A DNA stretch of 64,000 bases from Phycisphaerales bacterium (GTDB lineage: Bacteria; Planctomycetota; Phycisphaerae; Phycisphaerales; UBA1924): assembly GCA_029260295.1 (NCBI GenBank), contig JAJDDN010000008.1:902193-966192 (forward strand). The letters run 5' to 3'. A model generated the notes under the pieces. It was not told where the DNA came from. It searched no databases and saw only the letters and a list, made by a program, of their open reading frames with translations. The position numbers and the translations under genes are program-made. Below, piece by piece: positions 44,608 to 52,407 of the stretch; the first letter of the stretch is position 1, and every line of letters begins with the position of its first letter.

Positions 44608-44748
44608 GGGTGCCACTACTCGCCGTCCCCGGCGCAGTAGTGTCTTGACGGCAGTAATGCCTTGGTGGCAGTAGTGTCTTGACGGCAGACGACCTATACC
44701 CGAATCCCTAAGACACTACTGCGCATAAGAATGCGAGTAGTGGCACCC
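44608..44748. repeat. Second palindromic element with an internal direct repeat
   Basis: Outer arms GGGTGCCACTACTCGC (44608-44623) and 44733-44748, 16 bp perfect; inner arms GCGCAGTAGTGTCTT (44632-44646) and 44710-44724, 15 bp perfect. A 21-base direct repeat occurs at 44634-44654 and 44668-44688. Intergenic, after the MFS gene. Confidence 0.9.
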
Positions 44749-44764
44749 ATTCTCCGTACACTCA

Positions 44765-44815
44765 AGAGAAGAAGATCATCATCCCCTCTCCCAGGGGATG
44801 ATGATCTTCTTCTCT
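44765..44815. terminator. Long hairpin H5 (23-bp perfect stem)
   Basis: Arms 44765-44787 and 44793-44815, loop CTCCC, followed by CTC on the + strand. The arm AGAGAAGAAGATCATCATCC shares the family core with compensating base changes. Probably ends MFS transcription. Confidence 0.8.
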
Positions 44816-44834
44816 CTCAACCCCCCACCCCCCC

Positions 44835-44882
44835 AATAGCCGTGATCTTAAACTTTGGGGGGTCTTAAACTTTGGGGGGTGG
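44835..44882 (-). repeat. Inverted copy of the CCCCCCAAAGT/AGATCACGGCTAT repeat
   Basis: On the + strand AATAGCCGTGATCTTAAACT followed by TTTGGGGGG; 11-mer copies (as ACTTTGGGGGG) at 44852-44862 and 44869-44879. With H5 beside it, this mirrors the arrangement at 36789-36921. Confidence 0.75.
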
Positions 44883-44966
44883 AAACTTTTTTCGGACTTG
44901 GGCGTACACCTGATATGGATCACGGGGATTTGGGGGGGATCGGTGGGCCCGATACTTGATGGATTG

Positions 44967-44981
44967 GCTGATTTAATCAGC
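44967..44981. promoter_or_regulatory. Perfect 7-bp palindrome upstream of the S41 protease
   Basis: GCTGATT-T-AATCAGC, 100 bases before the protease start. It may be an operator; no regulator is adjacent. The rest of 44883-45081 shows nothing else. Confidence 0.35.
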
Positions 44982-45081
44982 GGATTCGTCTAAATCGAGC
45001 CCGATGGTCGATCCATGGTGTATGTGGGACCTGTGCTCAGGTCTTTTCGTTCTTTGTATAATGGGTCTTTGTGGAGTTGAA

Positions 45082-47334
45082 ATGAAACCATCTAAACGAA
45101 TCCTTCTAGCTGTTCTTGGAAGCACTCTCGGGCTCACAGCGTTGCCCGCTTATGCCAATACCTCGAGTCCAACCGAACCCGCCAGCGCCGATCTCGTCTG
45201 GGGCCTCGCGTCCCAAGGCGACGACTCAGGCATCGCCGATCTCCTCATGCCCCAAGCATGGGACGCGACCGGGGAAGCCGAGTTCGTAGACGCACTCGCG
45301 CTCCTCCAAGAGAACCTCGACAAACGCGAGGTCACCCGCACCGAGTCCATCGAAGAAGCCAACACCACCCTCGACGAGCACTTCGCAGCATTCGAAGACA
45401 CCGGCTCATACATCGAGCTTTCTAAAGCGCTCAGCGCATCAGTAGCCCTCCAGCTGCTCCACGAAAACAAAGACCGCTTCTTCGCCGATGCAAAGATCTC
45501 GCGTCTGATCAATGAATCCATCGCCGCCGCCAAGGACGCCGAAGGACAAGGCGACTGGCTCATCGCCTCCGAACTCTTCTACCGCCTCAACGCACTCCAC
45601 GACCAGGCAGGAACATTCAAAACAGATGTCGACCGCCTCACCACCCGCCTGACCATGATCCGTATGTATGTCCCAGAACGACTCTGGGAACTCCGCAACG
45701 AACGCCGCCTCGCCGAAGAACTCGACGGGCTCCCACCCTACAACCCCTACGGCGACCTCTTCACCGACAAACTCAGCGGGATTGATTCGGTAACAGTCCG
45801 CACCGCCCTCCAGCGCAGCGCGGCCCAGCACATCGGTCGCCAATCAAAGCAGCACCCCAACGGCGTGTCGATGAACCACCTCATCCTCGGCGGGCTCGAT
45901 GCCGTCCGGACCATGGCCACCACCACAGACCTCGACGCCGCCTTTGACGGGTTCGCCAACGAGAAAACCCACTCACGCTTCATCAGCGAACTCGACGCAC
46001 TGAGCACCAAGTTTTCCGACAACGCCAAACCCGCCAGCGCCTACGACCTCCGCCGAGCAATCGACTCGATGCTCAGCGCCTCGCGTGACAGCGTCAAGGT
46101 CATGCCAGAAGCCCTGCTCCACGAGTTCGGCAACGGCGCCATCGCACAGCTCGACCCATACACAGCCATCATCTGGCCAGACGAGGTCGCCCGCTTCCGC
46201 CGCTCAACCCAAGGCGAGTTCATCGGCGTAGGCATCCGCATCCAGCTCGACGAACTCCAGAACATCACCATCGTGACACCGCTGACCGGGACCCCCGCCC
46301 AGCGTGCCGGGCTCCAAGCCGACGACATCATCAAAAAGGTTGACGGCATCTCCGCGATCGGTCTTGGTCTCGACCAAGCCGTCGAAGTCATCACCGGTCC
46401 ACCAAACACCGATGTCACCCTAACAATCGAACGCACCATCGAAGACGCCGCGGGCGAAGAAGTACTCAAAGAGTTCGATTACACCATCACCCGCGCCAAG
46501 ATCGATCTCCCATCAGTCACAGGCTGGTCCAGAACCGGGCCCGCCAACGACGACTGGGACTACTTCATCGACCAAGACAAAGGCATCGGCTATGTCAAGC
46601 TCACAGGATTCACCCAAGACACCACCAAAGACTTCGACCGGGCCGTCGCCCAGATGAAGAAACGCGGACTCAACGCCCTCGTCCTCGACCTCCGCTACAA
46701 CCCCGGCGGATTGCTCGACCAAGCGGTCCAGCTCTCATCACGCTTCGTCCCAGAAGGCATGGTCGTCAAAACCGTCGATGCCTCAGGGATCACCCAAGAC
46801 CGCCAAGATGTCCGCGCAGTGAATCCAAAGTACTCCGTGCGTGATCTCCCGGTCGTCGTCCTCGTGAACGAAGGCTCGGCCTCAGCATCAGAGATCGTCT
46901 CGGGCGCCATCCAAGCCGGTGCCCACAACGGGCTCAACAAAGCACTCGTCGTCGGGGCCCGCTCCTTCGGCAAGGGCTCGGTCCAGAATGTCTACATGCT
47001 CCCAGGCGGGCTCGCCGCAATGAAGCTCACCACCCAGCACTACCACATCGACGCACCACGCGCGATCCACAAAGTGCCCGGCGCCACCGAATGGGGCATC
47101 GAACCAGACCTCCATGTCGAGATGCTCCCAAGCCAGCAGGCCGCCGCGTTGATGCTCCGCAGAGATGCAGACATTTTCCCCATCGACCAAGACGGCAATG
47201 TGATCGAGGACGCCGAGCGTCCCAATCCAAACACCCTGATCACCGACGGGATCGACCTGCAAATGCAGACCGCCTTGGTCCTGCTCCAGTCCCAGGTGGA
47301 CGATTCAATCGCCAAAACGACCATGAAAGACTGA
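45082..47334 (+). CDS. S41-family C-terminal processing protease with PDZ domain
   Basis: 750 residues from the ATG at 45082 (GGAG 5 bases upstream), giving a signal peptide (MKPSKRILLAVLGSTLGLTALPAYA). A long helical N-terminal region (to about 330) precedes a PDZ domain (GVGIRIQLDELQNITIVTPLTGTPAQRAGLQADDIIKKVDG) and the S41 catalytic domain: GYVKLTGFTQDTTKDFDRA, LDLRYNPGG, NEGSASASEIVSGA (about 596-609, catalytic Ser) and RSFGKGSVQ with Lys631. It is a periplasmic Ser/Lys protease. The large N-terminal extension is unlike standard CtpA (about 400-450 residues). Confidence 0.92.
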   Translation: MKPSKRILLAVLGSTLGLTALPAYANTSSPTEPASADLVWGLASQGDDSGIADLLMPQAWDATGEAEFVDALALLQENLDKREVTRTESIEEANTTLDEHFAAFEDTGSYIELSKALSASVALQLLHENKDRFFADAKISRLINESIAAAKDAEGQGDWLIASELFYRLNALHDQAGTFKTDVDRLTTRLTMIRMYVPERLWELRNERRLAEELDGLPPYNPYGDLFTDKLSGIDSVTVRTALQRSAAQHIGRQSKQHPNGVSMNHLILGGLDAVRTMATTTDLDAAFDGFANEKTHSRFISELDALSTKFSDNAKPASAYDLRRAIDSMLSASRDSVKVMPEALLHEFGNGAIAQLDPYTAIIWPDEVARFRRSTQGEFIGVGIRIQLDELQNITIVTPLTGTPAQRAGLQADDIIKKVDGISAIGLGLDQAVEVITGPPNTDVTLTIERTIEDAAGEEVLKEFDYTITRAKIDLPSVTGWSRTGPANDDWDYFIDQDKGIGYVKLTGFTQDTTKDFDRAVAQMKKRGLNALVLDLRYNPGGLLDQAVQLSSRFVPEGMVVKTVDASGITQDRQDVRAVNPKYSVRDLPVVVLVNEGSASASEIVSGAIQAGAHNGLNKALVVGARSFGKGSVQNVYMLPGGLAAMKLTTQHYHIDAPRAIHKVPGATEWGIEPDLHVEMLPSQQAAALMLRRDADIFPIDQDGNVIEDAERPNPNTLITDGIDLQMQTALVLLQSQVDDSIAKTTMKD

Positions 47335-47358
47335 TACCGGCATTATCATGCTGCCAAG

Positions 47359-47384
47359 AACCCCGGATCGCTCCGGGGTTTTTT
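47359..47384 (+). terminator. Intrinsic terminator after the S41 protease
   Basis: AACCCCGGA (47359-47367) pairs with TCCGGGGTT (47372-47380), loop TCGC, followed by six T. The remaining 250 bases to pdhA contain no gene; they should hold the pdh promoter (a TACAAT box lies near 47474). Confidence 0.9.
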
Positions 47385-47641
47385 CATGCCAATATTCATT
47401 CGATACCCCTGTTTAACGCAACATAGCCGCCTTTTTAGACCATTGGGTTCGGTTTGTGGTCCATCTGACACCTACAATGTGCGGAATCGGCCTTGTGGAT
47501 CAGCGCGATCACCTCGGACGGACTCAAACAGGACCCCGAAACGACCGATATTTGTCAGGTCGCCATGCGGGTATCCTGAAGCGTAAGTCGGGACACATAC
47601 AGCACATCGACCACCCCTGTCATAGTGAGGTCGACCAGATT

Positions 47642-48760
47642 ATGAGCAAACGCATGCCAGCAACAGCCCCCCAAAGTAATGACTCGAAAGCGGTGTCGTC
47701 CGTGACCAACAAATCCAATGAAATCACCCCCGCGATGATGCTCGAATGGCTGCGACAGATGCAGCTCATCCGCGAGTTCGAAAACCGCACCATGCAAGCC
47801 TACCAACAAGCCAAGATCGGCGGCTTCTGCCACATCTACTCCGGTCAAGAAGCATGCTGCGTCGGAACCATCGCCGCCACCAACGACGACGACCCCATCG
47901 TCACCGCCTACCGCGACCACGGCCACGCACTCGCGCGAGGCATGACCCCAGAAGCATGCATGGCCGAGATGTTCGGCAAAGTCGACGGATGCGCCAAAGG
48001 CAAGGGCGGGTCGATGCACATGTTCGACAAACCAAACTGGCTCTTCGGCGGACACGGCATCGTCTCCGCACAAACCCCGCTCGGTGCAGGACTCGCCTTC
48101 GCTGAAAAATACAAGCTCGAAGTCATGGGCGAAGGCAAAAAGAAAGTCTCCCTCGCATACCTCGGAGACGGCGCGATTGATCAGGGGGCGTTCCACGAAG
48201 CACTCAACTTCTCAGCAGTCCACGATGTCCCCGTCATCTTCATCATCGAAAACAACGGCTACTCGATGGGCACCGCGATCTCTCGACACACCGCCAACGC
48301 CGACAACTTGATCTCACGCGGTCAGTCCTACGGCATCAACTCCATCGAAATCGACGGCCTCGACATCTGCCACCTCTACAACGAGTTCAAACCCTTCGTA
48401 GACCAGTGCCGCGAGAACTCCCGTCCCGGATTCGTGGACCTCAAGACCTACCGCTACCAAGGCCACTCGATGTCCGATCCCCAGAAATACCGGACAAAGG
48501 ACGAGGTCGACGCGTTCAAGGACAAAGACTCGATCGCCAAACTCCTGAGCGACCTACTCGGAGACGGGCTCATCACCGAAGCCGCGTGGAAAGACATGCA
48601 ATCGGAGATCAAAGACCAGGTCCGTGCAGCCATGGACTTCGCCGAAAACTCACCGATCCCAGAAGCAGGCGAGCTCTACACCGATGTCTACGCAAACCCA
48701 GAAAAGAACCTCTCCCCCACCGCCACCTACACCCACGGCACCAAGAACCCACTGATGTAA
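47642..48760 (+). CDS. pdhA: Pyruvate dehydrogenase E1 component, alpha subunit
   Basis: 372 residues from the ATG at 47642 (GAGG 9 bases upstream). Thiamine-diphosphate binding motif: GDGAIDQGAFHEALNFSAVHDVPVIFIIENN; other family blocks are QEACCVGTIAATNDDDPIVTAYRDHGHALARG, KGKGGSMHMFDK and YRYQGHSMSDPQKYR. With PdhB it decarboxylates pyruvate and acetylates the lipoyl group of E2. The first residues (MPATAPQSNDSK) are encoded over a CCCCCCAAAGT repeat copy at 47667-47677, so this N-terminus may be repeat-derived. Acetoin dehydrogenase is a less likely alternative. Confidence 0.94.
   Translation: MSKRMPATAPQSNDSKAVSSVTNKSNEITPAMMLEWLRQMQLIREFENRTMQAYQQAKIGGFCHIYSGQEACCVGTIAATNDDDPIVTAYRDHGHALARGMTPEACMAEMFGKVDGCAKGKGGSMHMFDKPNWLFGGHGIVSAQTPLGAGLAFAEKYKLEVMGEGKKKVSLAYLGDGAIDQGAFHEALNFSAVHDVPVIFIIENNGYSMGTAISRHTANADNLISRGQSYGINSIEIDGLDICHLYNEFKPFVDQCRENSRPGFVDLKTYRYQGHSMSDPQKYRTKDEVDAFKDKDSIAKLLSDLLGDGLITEAAWKDMQSEIKDQVRAAMDFAENSPIPEAGELYTDVYANPEKNLSPTATYTHGTKNPLM
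47667..47677 (+). repeat. CCCCCCAAAGT copy inside pdhA
   Basis: Exact 11-mer lying in the pdhA N-terminal coding sequence. Another copy lies at 847-857 inside the ABC permease gene. Confidence 0.6.
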
Positions 48761-48770
48761 AACAAAAGCC

Positions 48771-48932
48771 ATGAGCACCTACGGCCCACTCATCCTGATC
48801 TGCATTGCCTTCGCGGTAATCCTCGGCCTGCAGGTATTCTTCACGCTCTTCCTCGGATACAACCGGACAAAGCGTGACACATCATCCAGCGACACCCAAC
48901 CAACCGTCATCCCCAACGAGCCAACACCATGA
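48771..48932 (+). CDS. 53-residue single-span membrane peptide between pdhA and pdhB
   Basis: ATG at 48771, stop overlapping the pdhB start (ATGA, 48929-48932). One transmembrane helix (PLILICIAFAVILGLQVFF, about 6-24) is followed by a polar Thr/Ser/Pro-rich tail (YNRTKRDTSSSDTQPTVIPN). The tight overlap and codon use matching pdh genes suggest it is translated. Family not recognised; the link to the PDH complex is positional only. Confidence 0.65.
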   Translation: MSTYGPLILICIAFAVILGLQVFFTLFLGYNRTKRDTSSSDTQPTVIPNEPTP

Positions 48933-50008
48933 CAACCCTCCCAATGATTGACACAGACATCCACCCCGCAATCGAGGCCCACCTCGACATGCCCGCGATG
49001 CTGCCAAACGACCAGCTCCCTTCCTTCGAAGGCGACCGGATCATCCAGTACCGCGAAGCACTCCGCGAAGCGATGTCCGAAGAGATGCGCCACGACAAAC
49101 GCGTCTTCCTGCTCGGAGAAGAAGTCGCCCAGTACAACGGTGCCTACAAAATCTCCCAAGGCATGCTCGATGAGTTCGGTGCCAAACGCATCATCGACAC
49201 CCCGATCTCCGAGAACGGCTTCGCAGGCATGGCCATCGCAGCCGCGATGTCAGGACTCCGCCCGATCGTCGAGTTCATGTCATGGTCGTTCTCATTCGTT
49301 GCTGCGGATCCGATCCTCAACAACGCCCCCAAGATGCTCTACATGTCCGGCGGACAGTTCGGCTGCCCCATCGTCTTCCGAGGAAACGACGGCGCAGGCG
49401 GACAGCTCGCCTCAACCCACTCATGGTGTGTTGAAGCCCTCTACGCCAATGTGCCCGGCTTGAAGATGGCGATCCCATCAAACCCCTACGACGCCAAGGG
49501 CCTGCTCAAAACAGCCATCCGCGATCCCGACCCCGTCTTCTTCATGGAATCCGAGCGGATGCTTGGGGACAAGGCGCATGTGCCTGAGGAAGAATACTAC
49601 ATCCCATTCGGCCAAGCCCGCCTCGCCCGCGAAGGCGACGCCGTGACCTTGGTGAGCTTTGGTCGTCCGGTGCATTTCTGTATGGAAGCCGCGGAGCGAT
49701 TGGCTGCTGAGGGCATCGAGGTCGATGTCCTCGACATGCGAACGATCCGTCCGCTGGACATCGAATCCATCATCGAGCGCGTCAAGATCACCAACAAGGT
49801 CCTGGTCGTCGATCAGTCCTGGCCCTTCGCATCCATCGCGTCGGAAGTCATCACCCAAATCTGCGAACGCTGCTTCGACTGGCTCGACATGGCACCCGCA
49901 CGCTTAAATACCGCCGATGTCCCAACCCCATACGCCAAGGGCCTCGAATACGACTACCTGCCAAACCCAGAGCGGATCGTCGAAGCTGTCAAGAACATGA
50001 TCGACTAA
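48929..50008 (+). CDS. pdhB: Pyruvate dehydrogenase E1 component, beta subunit
   Basis: 359 residues. Typical blocks are QYREALREAMSEEMRHDKRVFLLGEEVAQYNGAYKISQGML, RIIDTPISENGFAGMAIAAAMSGLRPIVEFM, NNAPKMLYMSGGQFGCPIVFRG and VLDMRTIRPLDIESIIERVKITNKVLVVDQSW. It completes the ThDP site with PdhA. An N-terminal extension of about 38 residues (rich in acidic and hydrophobic residues) precedes the conserved part. The start is coupled to the 53-residue peptide. Confidence 0.95.
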   Translation: MTTLPMIDTDIHPAIEAHLDMPAMLPNDQLPSFEGDRIIQYREALREAMSEEMRHDKRVFLLGEEVAQYNGAYKISQGMLDEFGAKRIIDTPISENGFAGMAIAAAMSGLRPIVEFMSWSFSFVAADPILNNAPKMLYMSGGQFGCPIVFRGNDGAGGQLASTHSWCVEALYANVPGLKMAIPSNPYDAKGLLKTAIRDPDPVFFMESERMLGDKAHVPEEEYYIPFGQARLAREGDAVTLVSFGRPVHFCMEAAERLAAEGIEVDVLDMRTIRPLDIESIIERVKITNKVLVVDQSWPFASIASEVITQICERCFDWLDMAPARLNTADVPTPYAKGLEYDYLPNPERIVEAVKNMID

Positions 50009-50060
50009 AAATACTGCTCTACCGAACGATTGATTTGTTGAACTGATTGAGGATACGAAA

Positions 50061-51374
50061 ATGGCCATCAACATCACCATGCCCCGCCTTTCTGACACCA
50101 TGGAACAAGGCACCGTCGTCAAATGGCATGTCAATGCCGGCGACAGCGTTTCAACCGGAGATGTCATCGCAGACATCGAGACCGACAAAGCAACCATGGA
50201 ACTCGAATCATTCGACGACGGCATTGTCGCCTCCCTCGCAATCGCAGAGGGCAAGACAATCAATGTAGGCGAAACGATTGTGATCCTCGCAGAAGACGGC
50301 GAATCGGCAGAAGACGCGATCGCTTCAACAGGAGCTTCTGCACCAGCCGCCAAGCAGGTGGGTGGAGCTGATGGTCCATCCCCATCGGCAACCGCAGTCG
50401 CAGAGCCACCAGCAATCAATGTCAACACCGAGAGCGAGCGAGTCTTTGCATCCCCGCTCGCCCGCAAAATCGCCCGCGAGCACAACCTCCCGATGAACTC
50501 GATCACCGGGTCCGGCCCTTCAGGACGGATCATCAAGAAAGATGTCGAGCAACTCATCGCCGGCGGCGCACTGACCGTCGCGCCTGTTCCAACAGCACCA
50601 GCCGCTCAAATGGCACCACTCCCCGCACCCGGCGCAGCACTCCAAGCACGCAATGTCCCGCTCAACACCATGCGTGGGATCATCGCCACCAAACTCGTCG
50701 AATCCAAAACGACCATCCCCCACTACCAGGTCACCATGTCGGCACGCATGGACTCACTGAGCAACCTCCGCACCGAACTCAACGAACAACTCGCTGCCCA
50801 AAGCGTCAAGCTCTCCGTCAACGACTTCATCGTCCGTGCCTGCGCCATCGCGATGCACCAGCACCCGTTCATCAACTCAAGCTGGAACCCGGGGTCTGGA
50901 CAGTCGGGACCATCCATCGACCTGCACGGGCATGTCAACATCGGTGTCGCCGTCTCGCTCCCAGAAGAAAAAGGCGGCGGCCTCGTCGTCGCAACGATCC
51001 CCAACGCCGACCAGATCGGGCTCCGCCAGATCTCAGCAGAAACCAAACGCCTCGCCGCCAAAGCACGCGACAAGGGCCTCGCACCAGCAGAACTCTCCGG
51101 CTCAACCTTCACGATCTCTAATCTCGGCATGTTCGGGGTGGATCACTTCACCGCGATCGTCAACCCACCAAACGCCGCGATCTTGGCTGTAGGCCGTGCC
51201 ATTGATAAGCCATTCATCGAGTACGACGAGAACGGCGAAGCCGAGCTTGTCGTCGGCTCCGAGATGTCCATGACCATCTCAAGCGACCACCGCATCATCG
51301 ATGGCGCCATGGCCGCGGCCTACCTCAAGACCGTCAAAGAACTCCTCGAATCACCCGCCTCACTCCTGGTCTAA
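50061..51374 (+). CDS. pdhC: Dihydrolipoamide acetyltransferase (E2 of pyruvate dehydrogenase)
   Basis: 437 residues. One lipoyl domain with the lipoylation motif ETDKATMELES (about 42-52), an Ala/Pro-rich linker, a peripheral-subunit-binding domain (ASPLARKIAREHNLPMNSITGSGPSGRIIKKDVEQL, about 130-167) and a catalytic domain with SNLGMFGVDHFTAIVNPP and the active-site SDHRIIDGAMAA. It moves acetyl groups from E1 to CoA. E3 is not in the window. GAGGATACG precedes the ATG. Confidence 0.95.
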   Translation: MAINITMPRLSDTMEQGTVVKWHVNAGDSVSTGDVIADIETDKATMELESFDDGIVASLAIAEGKTINVGETIVILAEDGESAEDAIASTGASAPAAKQVGGADGPSPSATAVAEPPAINVNTESERVFASPLARKIAREHNLPMNSITGSGPSGRIIKKDVEQLIAGGALTVAPVPTAPAAQMAPLPAPGAALQARNVPLNTMRGIIATKLVESKTTIPHYQVTMSARMDSLSNLRTELNEQLAAQSVKLSVNDFIVRACAIAMHQHPFINSSWNPGSGQSGPSIDLHGHVNIGVAVSLPEEKGGGLVVATIPNADQIGLRQISAETKRLAAKARDKGLAPAELSGSTFTISNLGMFGVDHFTAIVNPPNAAILAVGRAIDKPFIEYDENGEAELVVGSEMSMTISSDHRIIDGAMAAAYLKTVKELLESPASLLV

Positions 51375-51377
51375 TCA

Positions 51378-51815
51378 ATGGACTCCGACAATCGCAAACC
51401 CCAAATGTACATCGGCCCTGAGTCCCACGGCGATTCGCTCATGGACGAAGCTCGCGATCGGATCCGGGCTGAAGATGAAAACAACAAAGAAGGCGTCAAA
51501 CTCGCACGCCGTCTGGTCGTGGCGTTCATTCTGATCGTGCTGCTGGGCGTGGTCTTCTATGCCGTACTGCCCCAGTACGGCCTCAAGCTCGACCCGATGA
51601 TTCCCGTGCTGAGCTTCCTGACAATCCTCATCGGCGCAGTCCTCACCGCAGCCGAAGAAGCCAAAGACTCCGACGACCCTGATGACCCTGATGACCCAGA
51701 CGATAATGACAACGAATCAGGCGGCTGCTGCAACGGCGACCAAAACGACGGCTGCGCAGTCGGCATGTGCCCCGGCCCAAGACCATTGCGGATGTTCCGC
51801 AAGCCTACTAAATAA
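51378..51815 (+). CDS. Small two-span membrane protein with Asp-Pro repeats and Cys-rich tail
   Basis: 145 residues, beginning 3 bases after pdhC. A charged N-terminal half (DEARDRIRAEDENNKEGVKLARR) precedes two hydrophobic segments (about 46-66 and 75-90). Then comes DSDDPDDPDDPDDNDNESGG, from a DNA direct repeat, and a cysteine tail (CCNGDQNDGCAVGMCPG). The family is not recognised. The acidic run and cysteines suggest metal binding, which is a guess. It may be co-transcribed with pdhC. Confidence 0.7.
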   Translation: MDSDNRKPQMYIGPESHGDSLMDEARDRIRAEDENNKEGVKLARRLVVAFILIVLLGVVFYAVLPQYGLKLDPMIPVLSFLTILIGAVLTAAEEAKDSDDPDDPDDPDDNDNESGGCCNGDQNDGCAVGMCPGPRPLRMFRKPTK

Positions 51816-51827
51816 ATCGCAACCTAA

Positions 51828-52079
51828 TCAGAAGATGTATGTCTGCAAAATCCAGTGGATGCCATAGGTCGTTGCGGCACATAGCACAATCCAGTACAGC
51901 AGTTTCATCTCGGCCCATGCATCTTCACCCCATTCACCTCGCGCCAACGAGATTATGTCGGGCATCAGCCAATACTTCACACACTCCAAGAACCCCGCCC
52001 AACCGTCGAAGATGACCCAGCCATACCCAATATAAAGCGGGATACTACAGACAACCAGGACTATCAAATAGATTTCCAT
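51828..52079 (-). CDS. Small membrane protein, two spans
   Basis: 83 residues: MEIYLIVLVVCSIPLYIGYGWVIF forms the first helix, YWIVLCAATTYGIHWIL the second, with a short soluble link containing LARGEWGEDAWAEMKL. The composition and the amphipathic link look like a real protein. Function unknown. It ends 13 bases from the convergent 51378 gene and starts 3 bases after the stop of the next - strand gene. Confidence 0.65.
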   Translation of the reverse strand: MEIYLIVLVVCSIPLYIGYGWVIFDGWAGFLECVKYWLMPDIISLARGEWGEDAWAEMKLLYWIVLCAATTYGIHWILQTYIF

Positions 52080-52082
52080 GTG

Positions 52083-52397
52083 TTACCAACTCTCATTCGC
52101 ATCAGCAAGTCCGGTCCCGGTGAGGAACCGGATCGCATTCAATACACACATGAATCCAAAGACGAGTGCCAGCAAACCACCGACACCAAATATCATGTAG
52201 CCATAATACGAGAACTCGGCAACTGACTTTCTTTGAGATCGACCACTTGTTTCGGTTATCATCCCCGCATTGCCCATCCCAAGCCCGAACTTGCATACCC
52301 CTAGACTTGCAATGAACAATATTGCCGTGCCCACAACCAGATACATCTGTTCCGATCGAGAACTGCATTTACACATCATGCCTGAGACCAATGACAT
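52083..52397 (-). CDS. Small membrane protein downstream of prfB
   Basis: 104 residues from the ATG at 52397, which has AAGGAG about 6 bases upstream; the frame extends further upstream only through prfB in another frame. Two membrane helices (about 19-38 and 71-92) flank a polar stretch (GMITETSGRSQRKSVAEF). A CxC motif lies near the N-terminus (MMCKCSSRSE). Family not recognised. It lies 10 bases after the prfB stop and is followed 3 bases later by the 83-residue membrane protein, so the three form a unit. Confidence 0.65.
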   Translation of the reverse strand: MSLVSGMMCKCSSRSEQMYLVVGTAILFIASLGVCKFGLGMGNAGMITETSGRSQRKSVAEFSYYGYMIFGVGGLLALVFGFMCVLNAIRFLTGTGLADANESW

Positions 52398-52407
52398 TGC
52401 CTGCTCC

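Noticed and set aside
43810-44640. 276-residue + frame over the MFS gene
   Set aside because: Arg/His/Pro-rich shadow of the MFS frame; no hydrophobic or domain pattern.
36789-44882. CRISPR array
   Set aside because: Repeats are unevenly spaced by kilobases, vary in length and lack spacers of constant size; no cas genes.
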